A stretch of 64,000 bases of DNA from Pseudomonas anguilliseptica. Its GTDB lineage: Bacteria > Pseudomonadota > Gammaproteobacteria > Pseudomonadales > Pseudomonadaceae. Made by a program: the position numbers and the translations under genes. This document shows positions 1-11,900 of the stretch, in pieces; the stretch's first letter is position 1, and each line of letters opens with the position of its first letter. The stretch is from positions 2,046,001 to 2,110,000 of the forward strand of contig NZ_FNSC01000001.1 of the NCBI RefSeq assembly GCF_900105355.1, written 5' to 3'. The notes under the pieces are model-generated. The model had not been told where the DNA came from and did no database searches. It saw only the letters and a program-made list of their open reading frames with translations.

Positions 1-1
1 G

Positions 2-697
2 CTGTTCACCAGCAAACTGGCCGAGATGGCCAAGGCGTTGGGTGTGGAATTCCGCTTCGGCCAGAACATCCAGCGTATCGACGCTGTGGGCGATCGGGTT
101 AATGGCGTGTGGATTGACGGCAAGCTGGAAACCGCTGATCGCTACGTGCTGGCGCTCGGCAGCTTTAGCCCGCAATTGCTCAAGCCGCTGGGTATCAAGG
201 CACCGGTGTACCCGCTCAAGGGCTATTCGCTGACTGTGCCGATCACCAATGCGGCGATGGCGCCGACCTCGACCATCCTCGATGAAACCTACAAGGTGGC
301 GATCACCCGTTTCGACAACCGCATCCGCGTCGGCGGCATGGCTGAGATTGCCGGCTTTGATCTGAGCCTCAACCCGCGTCGCCGCGCCACCCTGGAAATG
401 ATCACTGCCGATCTCTACCCGCAGGGCGGAGATCTGCGTCAGGCCGAATTCTGGACTGGTCTGCGTCCAGCCACTCCGGACGGCACGCCGATTGTTGGTG
501 CCACCGGCTTGCGCAATTTGTTCCTCAACACCGGTCACGGCACACTGGGCTGGACCATGGCCTGCGGCTCCGGTCGCCTGCTTGCCGACCTGATGGCGAA
601 AAAGCGTCCGCAGATCAGCGCCGAAGGTCTGGATATTTCCCGTTATAGCCGTTCCCAGGAGAGTCATAAGCATGTCAGTACAGCGCCTGCACACTGA
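2..697 (+). CDS. dadA: D-amino acid dehydrogenase, small subunit (C-terminal part)
   Basis: This FAD-dependent membrane-associated enzyme oxidises D-alanine to pyruvate and ammonia, passing electrons to the respiratory chain. The gene enters from outside the window and is open from base 2, so only about 231 C-terminal residues are visible. The visible part has the substrate-domain and C-terminal FAD segments typical of DadA, such as [17 protein letters not shown] and [16 protein letters not shown]. It overlaps the start of the next gene by 26 nt and is followed by ridA and dadX, the usual Pseudomonas alanine-catabolism order, which supports dadA over other DAO-family oxidases. Confidence 0.93.
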   Translation: MFTSKLAEMAKALGVEFRFGQNIQRIDAVGDRVNGVWIDGKLETADRYVLALGSFSPQLLKPLGIKAPVYPLKGYSLTVPITNAAMAPTSTILDETYKVAITRFDNRIRVGGMAEIAGFDLSLNPRRRATLEMITADLYPQGGDLRQAEFWTGLRPATPDGTPIVGATGLRNLFLNTGHGTLGWTMACGSGRLLADLMAKKRPQISAEGLDISRYSRSQESHKHVSTAPAH

Positions 698-1022
698 AAG
701 CCGTTACAGCGAAATCGTCATCCACAACAGCACGGTCTACCTGGCCGGCCAGCTGGCGGACGACTACAGCGGCGATATCGTGCAGCAAACCCGTGAAACC
801 CTGGCCAACACCGATCGTATGCTGGCCGAGGCCGGTAGCGACAAGTCGAAGATCCTTTCCGTGACCATCTACCTGAAGGACATGGAGCGCGATTACGTCG
901 GGCTTAATCAGGTCTGGGATGCCTGGGTCGCGCCAGGCGCGGCGCCTGCACGGGCCTGTGTCGAGGCGAAGATGTACAAGCCTGAGGTGCTGGTGGAAAT
1001 GATGATCGTGGCCGCCCTGTAA
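672..1022 (+). CDS. RidA/YjgF-family enamine/imine deaminase
   Basis: This is a 116-residue RidA-superfamily protein. RidA proteins hydrolyse reactive enamine/imine intermediates to ketoacids plus ammonia. The C-terminal family signature is visible in [19 protein letters not shown], with the Arg that binds the carboxylate. The gene starts inside the 3' end of dadA, so the two are translationally linked. The inferred role is to hydrolyse 2-iminopropionate released by DadA. The assignment to the family is firm; the substrate is inferred from the neighbours. Confidence 0.9.
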   Translation: MSVQRLHTESRYSEIVIHNSTVYLAGQLADDYSGDIVQQTRETLANTDRMLAEAGSDKSKILSVTIYLKDMERDYVGLNQVWDAWVAPGAAPARACVEAKMYKPEVLVEMMIVAAL

Positions 1023-1052
1023 ATCGGCCGATCCCGTTTGCGATAAGTGTTT

Positions 1053-1078
1053 GCCCGGCCATCACACCGGGCTTTTTT
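1053..1078 (+). terminator. Intrinsic terminator between ridA and dadX
   Basis: GCCCGG pairs with CCGGGC across an 8-nt loop and is followed by six T residues. It lies inside what is normally one operon, only 33 nt before the dadX start, so it may act as a partial terminator or attenuator. Confidence 0.75.
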
Positions 1079-1111
1079 ATAGTCTGAAAACTGCTGATAG
1101 CCGAGAACGTC

Positions 1112-2185
1112 ATGCGTCCTTCCCGCGCCCTGATCGACCTGCAAGCCTTGCGTCACAACTACCAACTGGCCCGTGAAGTCAGCGGCGCGCGCGCCCTGGC
1201 GGTGATCAAGGCGGATGCCTACGGCCATGGCGCGGTGCGTTGTGCCCAGGCGTTGCAGGAACAGGCCGATGGTTTTGCCGTGGCCTGTATCGAGGAAGCG
1301 CTGCAGCTGCGCGAGGCCGGTATTCGCGGGCCGATTCTGTTGCTGGAGGGCTTTTTCGAGGCCGACGAGTTACCGCTGATCGAGCAGCACGAATTGTGGT
1401 GCGTGGTGCATTCGCTGTGGCAGCTTGAAGCGATTGAGCGCAGCGCAGTGCGCGGCCCGCTGACGGTCTGGTTGAAGCTGGACAGCGGCATGCACCGGGT
1501 CGGCCTGCATCCGGCCGATTACCAGGCGGCCTATCAGCGCCTGCTGGCCAGCGGCAAGGTGGCGAAGATTGTGCTGATGAGCCATTTCGCTCGTGCCGAC
1601 GAGCTGGATTGCCCGCGCAGTACTGAACAGTTGGCGGTTTTTCAGCAGGCGCGGCAGGGCATTGTCGCCGAGGTCAGCCTGCGCAATTCGCCTGCCGTAT
1701 TGGGCTGGCCGAGCGTGCCGAGCGACTGGGTGCGCCCCGGCATCATGCTCTACGGTGCGACCCCATTCGAACAGGCGCAGGCCGTGGCGGCACGGTTGCA
1801 GCCGGTGATGACCTTGGAATCGAAGATCATCAGCGTGCGCGAACTGCCGGCCGGCGAGCCGCTGGGCTATGGCGCGCGCTTTGTCAGCGAGCGGCCGACC
1901 CGCGTCGGTGTGGTCGCCATGGGCTATGCCGACGGCTACCCACGTCATGCACCGACCGGTACGCCAGTGGCGGTGGACGGCCAGCTGACCCGCCTGATCG
2001 GCCGCGTGTCGATGGACATGCTCACCGTCGATTTGACCGATCTGCCGCAAGCAGGCCTGGGCAGTCGGGTCGAACTCTGGGGCAAACAGGTGCTGGCCAG
2101 CGACGTGGCCACCCAGGCGGGCAGCATTCCCTATCAGCTTTTCTGCAATCTGCGGAGGGCGCCGCTGTTCTACCTCGGGGACTAA
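1112..2185 (+). CDS. dadX: Catabolic alanine racemase
   Basis: This PLP-dependent enzyme interconverts L- and D-alanine, feeding D-alanine to DadA. The PLP-lysine motif [11 protein letters not shown] is at about residues 30-40 and the second-subunit tyrosine region GYADGYPRH at about 270. Its 357 residues match the DadX/Alr family. The position after dadA and ridA makes the catabolic paralogue (dadX) much more likely than the biosynthetic alr. The start is an ATG after a short leader that follows the intrinsic terminator at 1053-1078. Confidence 0.94.
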   Translation: MRPSRALIDLQALRHNYQLAREVSGARALAVIKADAYGHGAVRCAQALQEQADGFAVACIEEALQLREAGIRGPILLLEGFFEADELPLIEQHELWCVVHSLWQLEAIERSAVRGPLTVWLKLDSGMHRVGLHPADYQAAYQRLLASGKVAKIVLMSHFARADELDCPRSTEQLAVFQQARQGIVAEVSLRNSPAVLGWPSVPSDWVRPGIMLYGATPFEQAQAVAARLQPVMTLESKIISVRELPAGEPLGYGARFVSERPTRVGVVAMGYADGYPRHAPTGTPVAVDGQLTRLIGRVSMDMLTVDLTDLPQAGLGSRVELWGKQVLASDVATQAGSIPYQLFCNLRRAPLFYLGD

Positions 2186-2287
2186 CAGCCGCGCTGTAGA
2201 CGAGTTTGAACGCGAGTGTTGTAAATTCTGAACGCTATGCCATGATACGGCGACTTTTCCGTATCTATCCCAAGGGGGACTCCAGCA

Positions 2288-2836
2288 TTGGACGTCGGTG
2301 TACGACTGCAATCCATTCGCAAACTCAAAGGCCTTTCCCAGCGTGAACTCGCCAAACGGGCGGGCGTCACCAACAGCACCATTTCGATGATCGAGAAGAA
2401 CAGCGTAAGCCCTTCGATCAGTTCGTTGAAAAAGGTGTTGGCGGGTATCCCCATGTCGCTGGTGGAGTTCTTCTCCCTGGATGTGGAGCAGGATAGCCAG
2501 GCCCAGGTGGTCTATCGCGCCGCCGAACTCACCGATATCTGCAGCGGGGCCATCACCATGAAGCTGGTAGGCAAGGCGCATCCGAGCCGAGCCATTTCCT
2601 TCCTTGATGAAACCTACCCCAGCGGCACCGACACCGGTGACGAAATGTACGCCCACGAAGGTGAAGAGGCTGGCATGCTGGTCGAAGGCAAGCTGGAGCT
2701 GACCGTGGGCGACGAGGTGTTTATCCTTGAACCGGGCGACAGCTACTACTTCGAGAGCAGCAAGCCGCACCGTTTCCGTAATCCGTTCGAGCAGCCGGCA
2801 CGCCTGATCAGTGCCACCACGCCGGCAAACTTCTAA
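2288..2836 (+). CDS. XRE-family regulator with C-terminal cupin domain
   Basis: This 182-residue protein has an N-terminal helix-turn-helix (residues about 6-60, LSQRELAKRAGVTNSTISMI) and a C-terminal cupin_2 sensor (about 110-180). That layout is shared by PuuR-like and related regulators of amine and amino-acid catabolism. The best start is a TTG at 2288 preceded by AAGGGGGA. It lies 100 nt downstream of dadX in the same direction. The ligand is unknown; control of a neighbouring catabolic gene is an inference from context. Confidence 0.85.
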   Translation: MDVGVRLQSIRKLKGLSQRELAKRAGVTNSTISMIEKNSVSPSISSLKKVLAGIPMSLVEFFSLDVEQDSQAQVVYRAAELTDICSGAITMKLVGKAHPSRAISFLDETYPSGTDTGDEMYAHEGEEAGMLVEGKLELTVGDEVFILEPGDSYYFESSKPHRFRNPFEQPARLISATTPANF

Positions 2837-2965
2837 CGGATGGGTCAGGCTGCTAATAACCCTGCGACAATATGGGTTGTTTCGGCGGCGGCGGCTTGCC
2901 GTTATACTGTCGCCCGCTCGCGAAACCGTGGCCGCGAGCGTGACTAGCCACGAAGAGGGTGTACC

Positions 2966-3388
2966 GTGAACCTGATTAAAAAGCTCCTGGTAGCACCGGC
3001 TACCGTATTGGCCCTGTGGGCAGTGACTGCTCAAGCCACGACCGACGAAGCCATTGCCGAGCGACTGAAGCCGGTTGGCCAAGTCTGTGTGATGGGCGAA
3101 GAATGCAAGGGCGTGGGTGCTGTAGCAGCCACAACCGGCGGCGCTGCGCGTACTGCCGATGACATCATTGCCAAGCACTGCGGTGCCTGCCATACCCCGG
3201 GTATTCTGGGTGCGCCGAAAATTGGCGACACAGCTGCCTGGAAAGAGCGCGCTGATCACCAGGGCGGCCTCGACGGCATCCTGGCCAAGGCAATCTCCGG
3301 TATCAACGCCATGCCGCCAAAAGGCACCTGCGCTGATTGCTCGGACGACGAGCTGCGTGAAGCGATTCAAAAGATGTCCGGCCTGTAA
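2966..3388 (+). CDS. Cytochrome c5-type periplasmic c-type cytochrome
   Basis: This is a 140-residue secreted monohaem cytochrome. Residues 1-24 form a signal peptide (NLIKKLLVAPATVLALWAV) ending near AQA. The haem-binding motif is CGACH at residues 72-76, and the likely axial methionine is in INAMPPKG near residue 118. A second cysteine pair (C41 and C47) also occurs. The start is GTG-type with a good AGAGGG ribosome-binding site. It is an electron carrier in the periplasm; the exact partner is not visible. Confidence 0.88.
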   Translation: MNLIKKLLVAPATVLALWAVTAQATTDEAIAERLKPVGQVCVMGEECKGVGAVAATTGGAARTADDIIAKHCGACHTPGILGAPKIGDTAAWKERADHQGGLDGILAKAISGINAMPPKGTCADCSDDELREAIQKMSGL

Positions 3389-3406
3389 TACGCCTGACGC
3401 TGCTGT

Positions 3407-3436
3407 AAAAAAGCCGCCTATTCAGGCGGCTTTTTT
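3407..3436. terminator. Bidirectional terminator between cytochrome c5 and xpt
   Basis: AAAAAAGCCGCC pairs perfectly with GGCGGCTTTTTT across a 6-nt loop. Both strands end in a T run, so it can stop transcription from the cytochrome gene and from the converging xpt gene. Confidence 0.92.
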
Positions 3437-3482
3437 GTGCACAGGAGAAACTGTGGCAGGCATCTCTCCAGGCTAGTGGCGC

Positions 3483-6183
<2,701 letters not shown>

Positions 6184-6431
6184 GGAGTCAATCGTCAGGC
6201 GGAATGGGCGCGCATTTTAACAGGCCTGGCGCTTTCTGCCGTGACCATCTGGAAGTGTGTTGCAGTGCACATAATGGCAAACAGCCAGGCTTGGTTAATT
6301 TTCCTAATCCAGTACTCTGGTGCCACTTTCGGGTTCTTGCCATGCGCGCAGGGCGCGCGCCACTGACACAAGGATGTGCGTGATTAGACGTCGATTACGA
6401 CGCATCCGAGCGGGTTCAATGCTCTTTATTT

Positions 6432-8123
6432 GTGCAGTGGGGGAAGTTTTTGTCCGCGTTCGTCGAACCATTACGGTTGCTTTTGCTGGCGGAAACGCCA
6501 GGCTGGGCGCAGTTGCTGCGCGAGCGCCTGAGTGCGCTCGGCAGTGGTTATGCGCTGATTACCGCACCGTCCTGGGAGGCAGCCAGCGCGCTGTTCGATA
6601 AACCCAGCAACGCCCTGCTCCTGACCACCGCGAAATACCTGCCTGCCTCCGGGCGCTGTTCCCTGCCGATTGTCCTGCTGCTGGATGCCGAGCCTGAAGC
6701 CGAGCCCGAGGGCGTGTGCGACTGGCTGGTGCGCGACCAGCTCAGTAGTGAAGTACTGCGCCGCTGTCTGCGCTATGCGCGCGAACAAGGCAACCTGAAG
6801 GACACCCTGCACCGCCTGGCCGAACAGGATGCCCTCACCGGCATTGCCAACCGTCAGGGCTTTCAGACCCTGCTTGCCGCGCGTCTGGCTGAATATGAAG
6901 GTCGCGGCCTGACCCTCGGCCATCTCGACCTGGACAACTTTCGTCACGCCAACGATGCCCTTGGCTATCAGGGCGGTGACAGCCTGATTCTGCAAGTGGT
7001 GGCGCGGATCAAGGCGCAGCTGCAGGCCGGCGATCAGGTGGCCCGGTTGGGCAGCGATGAATTTGCCTTGCTGCTCGACAGCCGCCGCGATCCGCAGCGT
7101 GCCGAACGGCTGGCCGCGCAGATTACCGAAGCCCTCGGCGAGCCGTACTGGATCGACGGTGAAAGCCTGCTGATCGGCTGCAGTCTGGGCCTGGCCCACT
7201 CCCGTGCCGAAGGCAGCGCTGACCCGCTGATGTGGCACGCACATATCGCCATGCAACAGGCCAAGAGCCAGCAGGGCTGCACTTTTCATATCTATGACGA
7301 ACGGATCAATCGCAGCGCCCGCAACCAGGCCGACCTGGAAAGCGAGCTGCGCCGCGCCCTACGACGTGATGAGCTGGAGCTGCATTACCAGCCGCGTCTG
7401 TGCCTGCAGAGCGGGCGCATCGTCGGCCTGGAGGCGCTGGTGCGCTGGCGCCATAGCGAACATGGCCTGCTGGCCCCCAACGAATTTGTACCGCTGGCCG
7501 AGGAAAGCGGGCTGATCGTGCCGCTCGGCTACTGGGTGATCAGCCGTGCCCTGCGCGATATGCAGTGGTTACGTGGGCGTGGCCTGCCGGCGCTGCATAT
7601 GGCGATCAACCTGTCATTCCGCCAGTTCCAGGACAGCCAGTTGCTGCCGACCCTCAGTCGCCTGATCGAAGAGCGCGGTGTCGATGCGCAGTGGCTGGAG
7701 TTCGAGCTGACCGAAACCGCCGTAATGCGCCGCAGTGATCAGGTGCAGCAGACCATGCTGGCCCTCGGTCGCCTCGGCGTGCGCTTCTCGCTGGACGACT
7801 TTGGCACCGGTTTCTCTTCTTTCGTGCACCTGAACAACCTGCCGATCACCTTGCTGAAAATCGACAAAAGCTTTGTCGGCGGCATGAGCGAGCGTGCGGA
7901 AAATCGGCAACTGGTGCGGGCGATGATCAACCTGGCGCACAACCTCAACTTGCAGGTGGTGGGCGAGGGCGTGGAAAACGCCGAGCAGCTGGCGCTGCTG
8001 CGTCAGTACGGCTGCGACCAGGTGCAGGGCTACCTGATCAGCAAGGCTTTGCCGCTCCCCGAGCTGGCGCGTTTTTTGGTGTTTGGCATGCGCCAGCCAT
8101 TATTCGGGCTGAATAACAGCTGA
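6432..8123 (+). CDS. GGDEF/EAL protein with degenerate N-terminal receiver-like region
   Basis: This 563-residue cytoplasmic protein is predicted to act in c-di-GMP turnover. Residues 1-115 resemble a degenerate receiver domain. The GGDEF domain has LGSDEF in the active-site position, so cyclase activity is doubtful. The EAL domain keeps GLEALVRW and LDDFGTGFSSF, so phosphodiesterase activity is likely. The open frame starts with GTG at 6432; TTG at 6450, just after GGGGGAAG, is an alternative. It converges with pbpG at a bidirectional terminator. Confidence 0.88.
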   Translation: MQWGKFLSAFVEPLRLLLLAETPGWAQLLRERLSALGSGYALITAPSWEAASALFDKPSNALLLTTAKYLPASGRCSLPIVLLLDAEPEAEPEGVCDWLVRDQLSSEVLRRCLRYAREQGNLKDTLHRLAEQDALTGIANRQGFQTLLAARLAEYEGRGLTLGHLDLDNFRHANDALGYQGGDSLILQVVARIKAQLQAGDQVARLGSDEFALLLDSRRDPQRAERLAAQITEALGEPYWIDGESLLIGCSLGLAHSRAEGSADPLMWHAHIAMQQAKSQQGCTFHIYDERINRSARNQADLESELRRALRRDELELHYQPRLCLQSGRIVGLEALVRWRHSEHGLLAPNEFVPLAEESGLIVPLGYWVISRALRDMQWLRGRGLPALHMAINLSFRQFQDSQLLPTLSRLIEERGVDAQWLEFELTETAVMRRSDQVQQTMLALGRLGVRFSLDDFGTGFSSFVHLNNLPITLLKIDKSFVGGMSERAENRQLVRAMINLAHNLNLQVVGEGVENAEQLALLRQYGCDQVQGYLISKALPLPELARFLVFGMRQPLFGLNNS

Positions 8124-8140
8124 GCCGCTCGCTGATACCA

Positions 8141-8167
8141 AAAGGCTCGCACTTGCTGCGGGCCTTT
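8141..8167. terminator. Bidirectional terminator between GGDEF/EAL gene and pbpG
   Basis: AAAGGCTCGCA pairs with TGCGGGCCTTT (one G-T pair) across a 5-nt loop between two converging genes. Confidence 0.75.
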
Positions 8168-8180
8168 CTGTTTTACGGGG

Positions 8181-9098
8181 TTACTGCGCGGGCTTGCCTT
8201 GGGCTTGGGCTTGGGCTTGGGCCTGGCGCTGCGCCAGTTTCTGCTGGCGGTAGCTGATGGCCGCCGGCGGCACGGCAGTGACCTTGCCGGTTTCCAACCA
8301 ACGCTTGAGGCGGTTGGCATCGGCCGTGTGGGTGTATTTGCCGAAGGCATCCAGCACCACGAAGGCCACCGGGCGGTTATTCATCACCAGGCAGCGACCC
8401 GCTTCGCCGGTGTAGCCGGTCTTGCTCAGCTGCACGCTCCAGCCGGGCTTGCGCACCAGGTTGTTGGTGTTGCGAAAACCCAGGGTGTAGTTGGGCTTGC
8501 GGAACGCCTGGGTCTTTTCCGCGGTGGTGCTGAACTGGCTGATCAGTGGGTACTGCCGCGCGGCCTTGAGCATCAGCACCAGGTCGCGGGCGCTGGAGAC
8601 GTTCTGTTCCGACAGCCCGGTGGGTTCGACAAAGCGCGAATGCTTCATGCCCAGGGCGCGGGCCTTGGCGTTCATCGCCGTGACAAAGGCCGCGTGGCCA
8701 CCCGGATAGTGGTGCGCCAGGCTGGCTGCGGCGCGGTTTTCCGAAGCCATCAGGGCCAACAGGAGCATGTCGCGGCGGCTCAGCTCGCTGCCCACGCGCA
8801 CACGGGAGAACACGCCGCGCAGGTCATGGGTGTCGCGAATCATGATCGGCAGCACCTGATCCAGCGGCAGCTTGGCGTCAAGGGTGACCATGGCGGTCAT
8901 CAGCTTGGTCACCGAGGCAATCGACACCACGCTGTCGGCGTTGCGCTCGTAGAGTACCTGATTGGTCTGCAGATCGACCAGCAGGGCGCTGCCGGCGGCC
9001 AGGTCCTGATGTTTGGCGGGGGCGGCCTGGGTGTTCGATGCAACTACAACGCAGCTGCAGATCAGCAGCAGGCTTACTATCGAATGGCGGATTTTCAC
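8181..9098 (-). CDS. pbpG: D-alanyl-D-alanine endopeptidase (PBP7 family)
   Basis: This periplasmic S11-family serine peptidase trims peptidoglycan cross-links. The active-site motifs are SVTK (SxxK), SEN and KTGYT in the expected order. The N-terminus [19 protein letters not shown] with a following ASNTQAA is a signal peptide. The open frame runs further upstream to 9359, but the signal peptide fixes the start near GTG 9098, with GTG 9110 as an alternative; the extra codons overlap the divergent chrA gene. The C-terminus ends in an unusual run of QA repeats, encoded by a short tandem GGGCTT/GGCCTG repeat. Confidence 0.88.
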   Translation of the reverse strand: MKIRHSIVSLLLICSCVVVASNTQAAPAKHQDLAAGSALLVDLQTNQVLYERNADSVVSIASVTKLMTAMVTLDAKLPLDQVLPIMIRDTHDLRGVFSRVRVGSELSRRDMLLLALMASENRAAASLAHHYPGGHAAFVTAMNAKARALGMKHSRFVEPTGLSEQNVSSARDLVLMLKAARQYPLISQFSTTAEKTQAFRKPNYTLGFRNTNNLVRKPGWSVQLSKTGYTGEAGRCLVMNNRPVAFVVLDAFGKYTHTADANRLKRWLETGKVTAVPPAAISYRQQKLAQRQAQAQAQAQGKPAQ

Positions 9099-9240
9099 AG
9101 GGAGCTTCACGGGCAGGTTGGAAGGAGGGCGCTGCACTGCCAAGTATACGGAAATCCGCGCGGCGGCTTGAGTGGGCGGGCTTAAATCGTCATGCACTCG
9201 CGCTATAGTGCGAGCGCGTTTATTGCCATGAGTTGCCCGC

Positions 9241-10455
9241 ATGTCCGAATCGTCTGCTCCGCCTGCGCCGCCCGCTGTCAGCCTGGGTGAAGCCTTCTGG
9301 TTCTGGCTCAAACTGGGGCTGATCAGCTTCGGCGGGCCGGCTGGGCAAATTGCGATCATGCATCAGGAGTTGGTAGAGAAGCGCCGCTGGCTGTCCGAGC
9401 GGCGTTTTCTGCATGCACTGAACTGCTGCATGCTGCTGCCGGGGCCGGAAGCGCAGCAGCTGGCCACCTACATCGGCTGGCTGCTGCACCGTACCTGGGG
9501 CGGGGTGATTGCCGGGGTGCTATTCGTGCTGCCGTCGTTGTTTATCCTGATCGGCCTGTCCTGGCTGTATATCGCTTATGGCGATGTGCCGCTGGTGGCG
9601 GGGATTTTTTACGGGATCAAACCGGCGGTGACCGCCATCGTGGTGCAGGCGGCTTGGCGCATCGGCTCACGGGCGCTGAGGAACAACTGGCTGTGGGGCA
9701 TCGCTGGGGCGTCCTTTGTCGCCATCTTTGCCTTCAATCTGCCGTTTCCCTTGATCGTGATTGGCGCGGCGCTGCTCGGCTATTGCGGTGGTCGGCTGTT
9801 GCCGCAGCAGTTCAGCCTGGGTGGTGGACATGCGGCGGCCAGTCATTCCTACGGTCCTGCGCTGATCGATGATGACAGCCCGCCGTTGGCGCATACGCGC
9901 TTTCGCGCCTCGCGCCTGGCGCTGTTGCTGCTGGTCGGCGCGCTGCTCTGGCTGCTGCCGATGGGCCTGCTGACCTGGCTGTATGGCTGGGATGGCACGC
10001 TGACGCAGATGGCCTGGTTTTTTTCCAAGGCGGCGCTGCTGACCTTTGGCGGCGCCTATGCGGTGCTGCCCTATGTCTACCAGGGCGCTATTGGTCATTA
10101 CGGCTGGCTGACGCCGACGCAGATGATCGACGGGCTGGCCCTGGGCGAAACCACGCCAGGGCCGCTGATCATGGTGGTGGCGTTCGTGGCCTTTGTCGGC
10201 GCTTATCTGCAGCCGATGTTTGGCGGCGATTCGGGCTTTGTCAGTGGCGCAGTGGCGGCGGCGCTGGTCACCTGGTTCACCTTTCTGCCGTCCTTTCTGT
10301 TCATTCTCGCCGGCGGACCGCTGGTGGAATCGACCCATGGCGAGCTGACATTCACCGCACCGCTGACCGCGATTACTGCGGCCGTAGTGGGGGTGATTCT
10401 GAATCTGGCGCTGTTCTTTGCCTACCATGTGCTCTGGCCGCAAGGCTTTGTGTGA
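9241..10455 (+). pseudogene. chrA: Chromate transporter, 5' part, interrupted by prophage
   Basis: This is the first 403 codons of a CHR-family inner-membrane chromate efflux protein with two homologous halves, each starting with a segment like [15 protein letters not shown] or FSKAALLTFGGAYAVLP. True chrA sequence ends at base 10450, where the prophage begins; the apparent stop TGA at 10453 belongs to phage DNA. Joining 10450 to 47570 restores one frame of 445 codons ending at 47697. The truncated protein lacks the last transmembrane segments, so loss of function is likely but not proven. Confidence 0.93.
10446..10450. repeat. Prophage target-site duplication, left copy (CTTTG)
   Basis: Five bases CTTTG immediately precede the phage left end (TGTGAGGGGG). 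The same five bases follow the right end at 47565-47569. Mu-family transposition makes 5-bp duplications. Confidence 0.95.
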
Positions 10456-10661
10456 GGGGGTTCTAGGTATGGCACAGGTAGGGAAGTCGGTGGGATTACC
10501 TGGGACAAGCCGGGATTAGGCGCAAGGCCAGGCGCGGCGCGGGTTTGGGTGGTTGACGCGGCGGGCCGGCAGTGCCAAAGAGTTGCGAGAAGAAAACAGG
10601 CCGTTTTTGAGGGGTAAGGCCTGATTTAGCAAAGTCTTTGGCACAGCGAACTCCCCGTAAC
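10451..10661. repeat. Prophage left end with putative transposase-binding sites
   Basis: No gene is seen here. GTGCCAAA occurs at 10572-10579, its complement TTTGGCAC at 10637-10644, and a partial match TGGCAC at 10470-10475. The same octamer is repeated three times at the right end. By analogy with Mu these are the L1-L3 transposase-binding sites. Confidence 0.7.
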
Positions 10662-11378
10662 TCAGACCAGCCAGCCGCCAGCCCACACCGCCCGCCCGAC
10701 AATCTGCAACTCGGCCAGGCGATCCTTGGGCACGGTCATTTCCTTGTATTCCTTGTTGTGGCTGATGATCAGCACTGAGCCATCAAACTGGCGCTGCAGG
10801 CGCTTGGCGTACAGGTGGTCATCAAGCATCACGACATAAACACCCTCACCCTCAAGGGTATTGCGGCGCTGGTCGATCATGACCGTGTCGCCGTCTTCCA
10901 GCAGGCCTGTCATCGAGTCGCCATCCACGCGCAAACACGCCAGGTCGGAGGGCGTCAGGCCCTTCTTGCGCAGGCTGTAGCGCGTGAACGATAGCTGTAC
11001 CAGAACGCGGGAACGCTCGTTCCATGCGCCACTGCCTGCGCTACAGCGCGCGTCATAGAGAGGGACGAAGGCATAAGCATCGTCCTCAACCACCAGTGAT
11101 GCGGACTGATTGGCAAATTTGTTGCCTTCGCCAGTCATGAGCCATACCAGGTTCACGCCACTGCATTCGGCCAGGCTAATCAGCACCCGGCGCGTTGGTT
11201 CCCCACCCTTCAGATAGCGCTGCAGCCCACCTTGGGAAATTCCTGCGGCTTTCGCTAAAGCACTCACGCTACCCGCTATAGAAGCGATTTCGCGGAGCCT
11301 ATCGATGAACGCGGTATCACTTTCAGGTTCGTTACCCGAACCTGAAAGCCCAGCTGCTTCGTCGCTTTCAAGTTTCAA
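10662..11378 (-). CDS. Prophage CI/LexA-like repressor with S24 peptidase domain
   Basis: This 238-residue lysogeny repressor has an N-terminal helix-turn-helix (about residues 35-80, SALAKAAGISQGGLQRYL) and a C-terminal S24 peptidase-like domain (about 105-230). The catalytic serine lies in VDGDSMTG and the lysine in YAKRLQ, so RecA-stimulated self-cleavage is expected. This is unlike Mu c, which is not an S24 protein. The start is TTG at 11378 with AAGGG upstream. It is transcribed leftward, away from the early genes, from a predicted promoter within 11404-11432. Confidence 0.88.
   Translation of the reverse strand: MKLESDEAAGLSGSGNEPESDTAFIDRLREIASIAGSVSALAKAAGISQGGLQRYLKGGEPTRRVLISLAECSGVNLVWLMTGEGNKFANQSASLVVEDDAYAFVPLYDARCSAGSGAWNERSRVLVQLSFTRYSLRKKGLTPSDLACLRVDGDSMTGLLEDGDTVMIDQRRNTLEGEGVYVVMLDDHLYAKRLQRQFDGSVLIISHNKEYKEMTVPKDRLAELQIVGRAVWAGGWLV
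11320..11348. repeat. 12-bp perfect inverted repeat in the repressor N-terminal coding region
   Basis: CTTTCAGGTTCG and CGAACCTGAAAG flank a 5-nt spacer. The arms carry the CTTTCA element seen several times in the adjoining control region, so this may be an operator or an RNA hairpin in the repressor message. Confidence 0.7.
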
Positions 11379-11403
11379 CTTGCATAACCCTTTGAAATTA
11401 AAG

Positions 11404-11432
11404 GAATAAATTCTATAGAGTCACTCTTTCAA
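11404..11432 (-). promoter_or_regulatory. Predicted repressor promoter with operator in the spacer
   Basis: On the minus strand TTGAAA (11432-11427) is followed after 17 nt by TTATTC (11409-11404). CTATAG fills spacer positions 9-14 (11413-11418). A mirror arrangement drives the early operon. Confidence 0.55.
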
Positions 11433-11463
11433 TCATTTAGAAGTTGAAAGCGCGCTATAGCGC

Positions 11464-11492
11464 TTGTCTTTCAGCTTCTATAGAGCTATTTT
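11464..11492 (+). promoter_or_regulatory. Predicted early promoter with operator in the spacer
   Basis: TTGTCT (11464-11469) and TATTTT (11487-11492) are 17 nt apart. CTATAG occupies spacer positions 9-14 (11478-11483). A third CTATAG (11455-11460) lies between the two divergent promoters. Confidence 0.55.
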
Positions 11493-11523
11493 TATGCCGT
11501 AGGTAACGTTAAACACCCCAAAA

Positions 11524-11543
11524 AACCACCCTGCCAGGTGGTT
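11524..11543 (+). promoter_or_regulatory. Hairpin in the early leader, before the Ner-like gene
   Basis: AACCACC pairs perfectly with GGTGGTT across CTGCCA. It lies 17 nt before the ATG at 11560 and could affect early translation or act as a weak pause site. Confidence 0.5.
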
Positions 11544-11559
11544 GAAATGGACGCCAAGC

Positions 11560-11898
11560 ATGAACACAGCCGATATCCCCCTTGACCCCGCCCAGCGTTG
11601 GGAATGGATCAAGTACCAGCTCCGCACCAACGGTACGTCACTGGCCAAACTCGCCCGAGAGCTGCGCGTATCCGGCCCAGCCCTCAAGAACGTGAAGCGT
11701 ACTGCTTATCCGCGCATGGAGCGGGCAATCGCCCAGGCACTCGACCTCCAGGTCGAGGTGCTCTGGCCGGAGCGCTGGAATGCCGATGGCACCCCGCAAC
11801 GTCTGCGACCAAAGCGCCCAGAAGCTATAGCAGCGGATATGCAAAAGCATAACCCAGCCTATGACCTTGGGCACCGTAAAACCGGCACGGAGGCCTAG
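11560..11898 (+). CDS. Ner/Nlp-like winged-helix DNA-binding regulator
   Basis: This 112-residue protein is first in the early operon. It matches the Ner/SfsB family in helix-turn-helix and C-terminal signature (NGTSLAKLARELRVSG followed by AIAQALDLQVEVLWPERW). In Mu, Ner represses early and repressor transcription during lytic growth. The ATG at 11560 is preferred; an in-frame TTG exists at 11542. A CTATAG element lies within its 3' part (11825-11830), possibly another operator. Confidence 0.82.
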   Translation: MNTADIPLDPAQRWEWIKYQLRTNGTSLAKLARELRVSGPALKNVKRTAYPRMERAIAQALDLQVEVLWPERWNADGTPQRLRPKRPEAIAADMQKHNPAYDLGHRKTGTEA

Positions 11899-11900
11899 AC

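Noticed and set aside
1370..3370. Long minus-strand frame opposite dadX and cytochrome c5
   Set aside because: It is a shadow of well-supported plus-strand genes in high-GC DNA and shows no family similarity.
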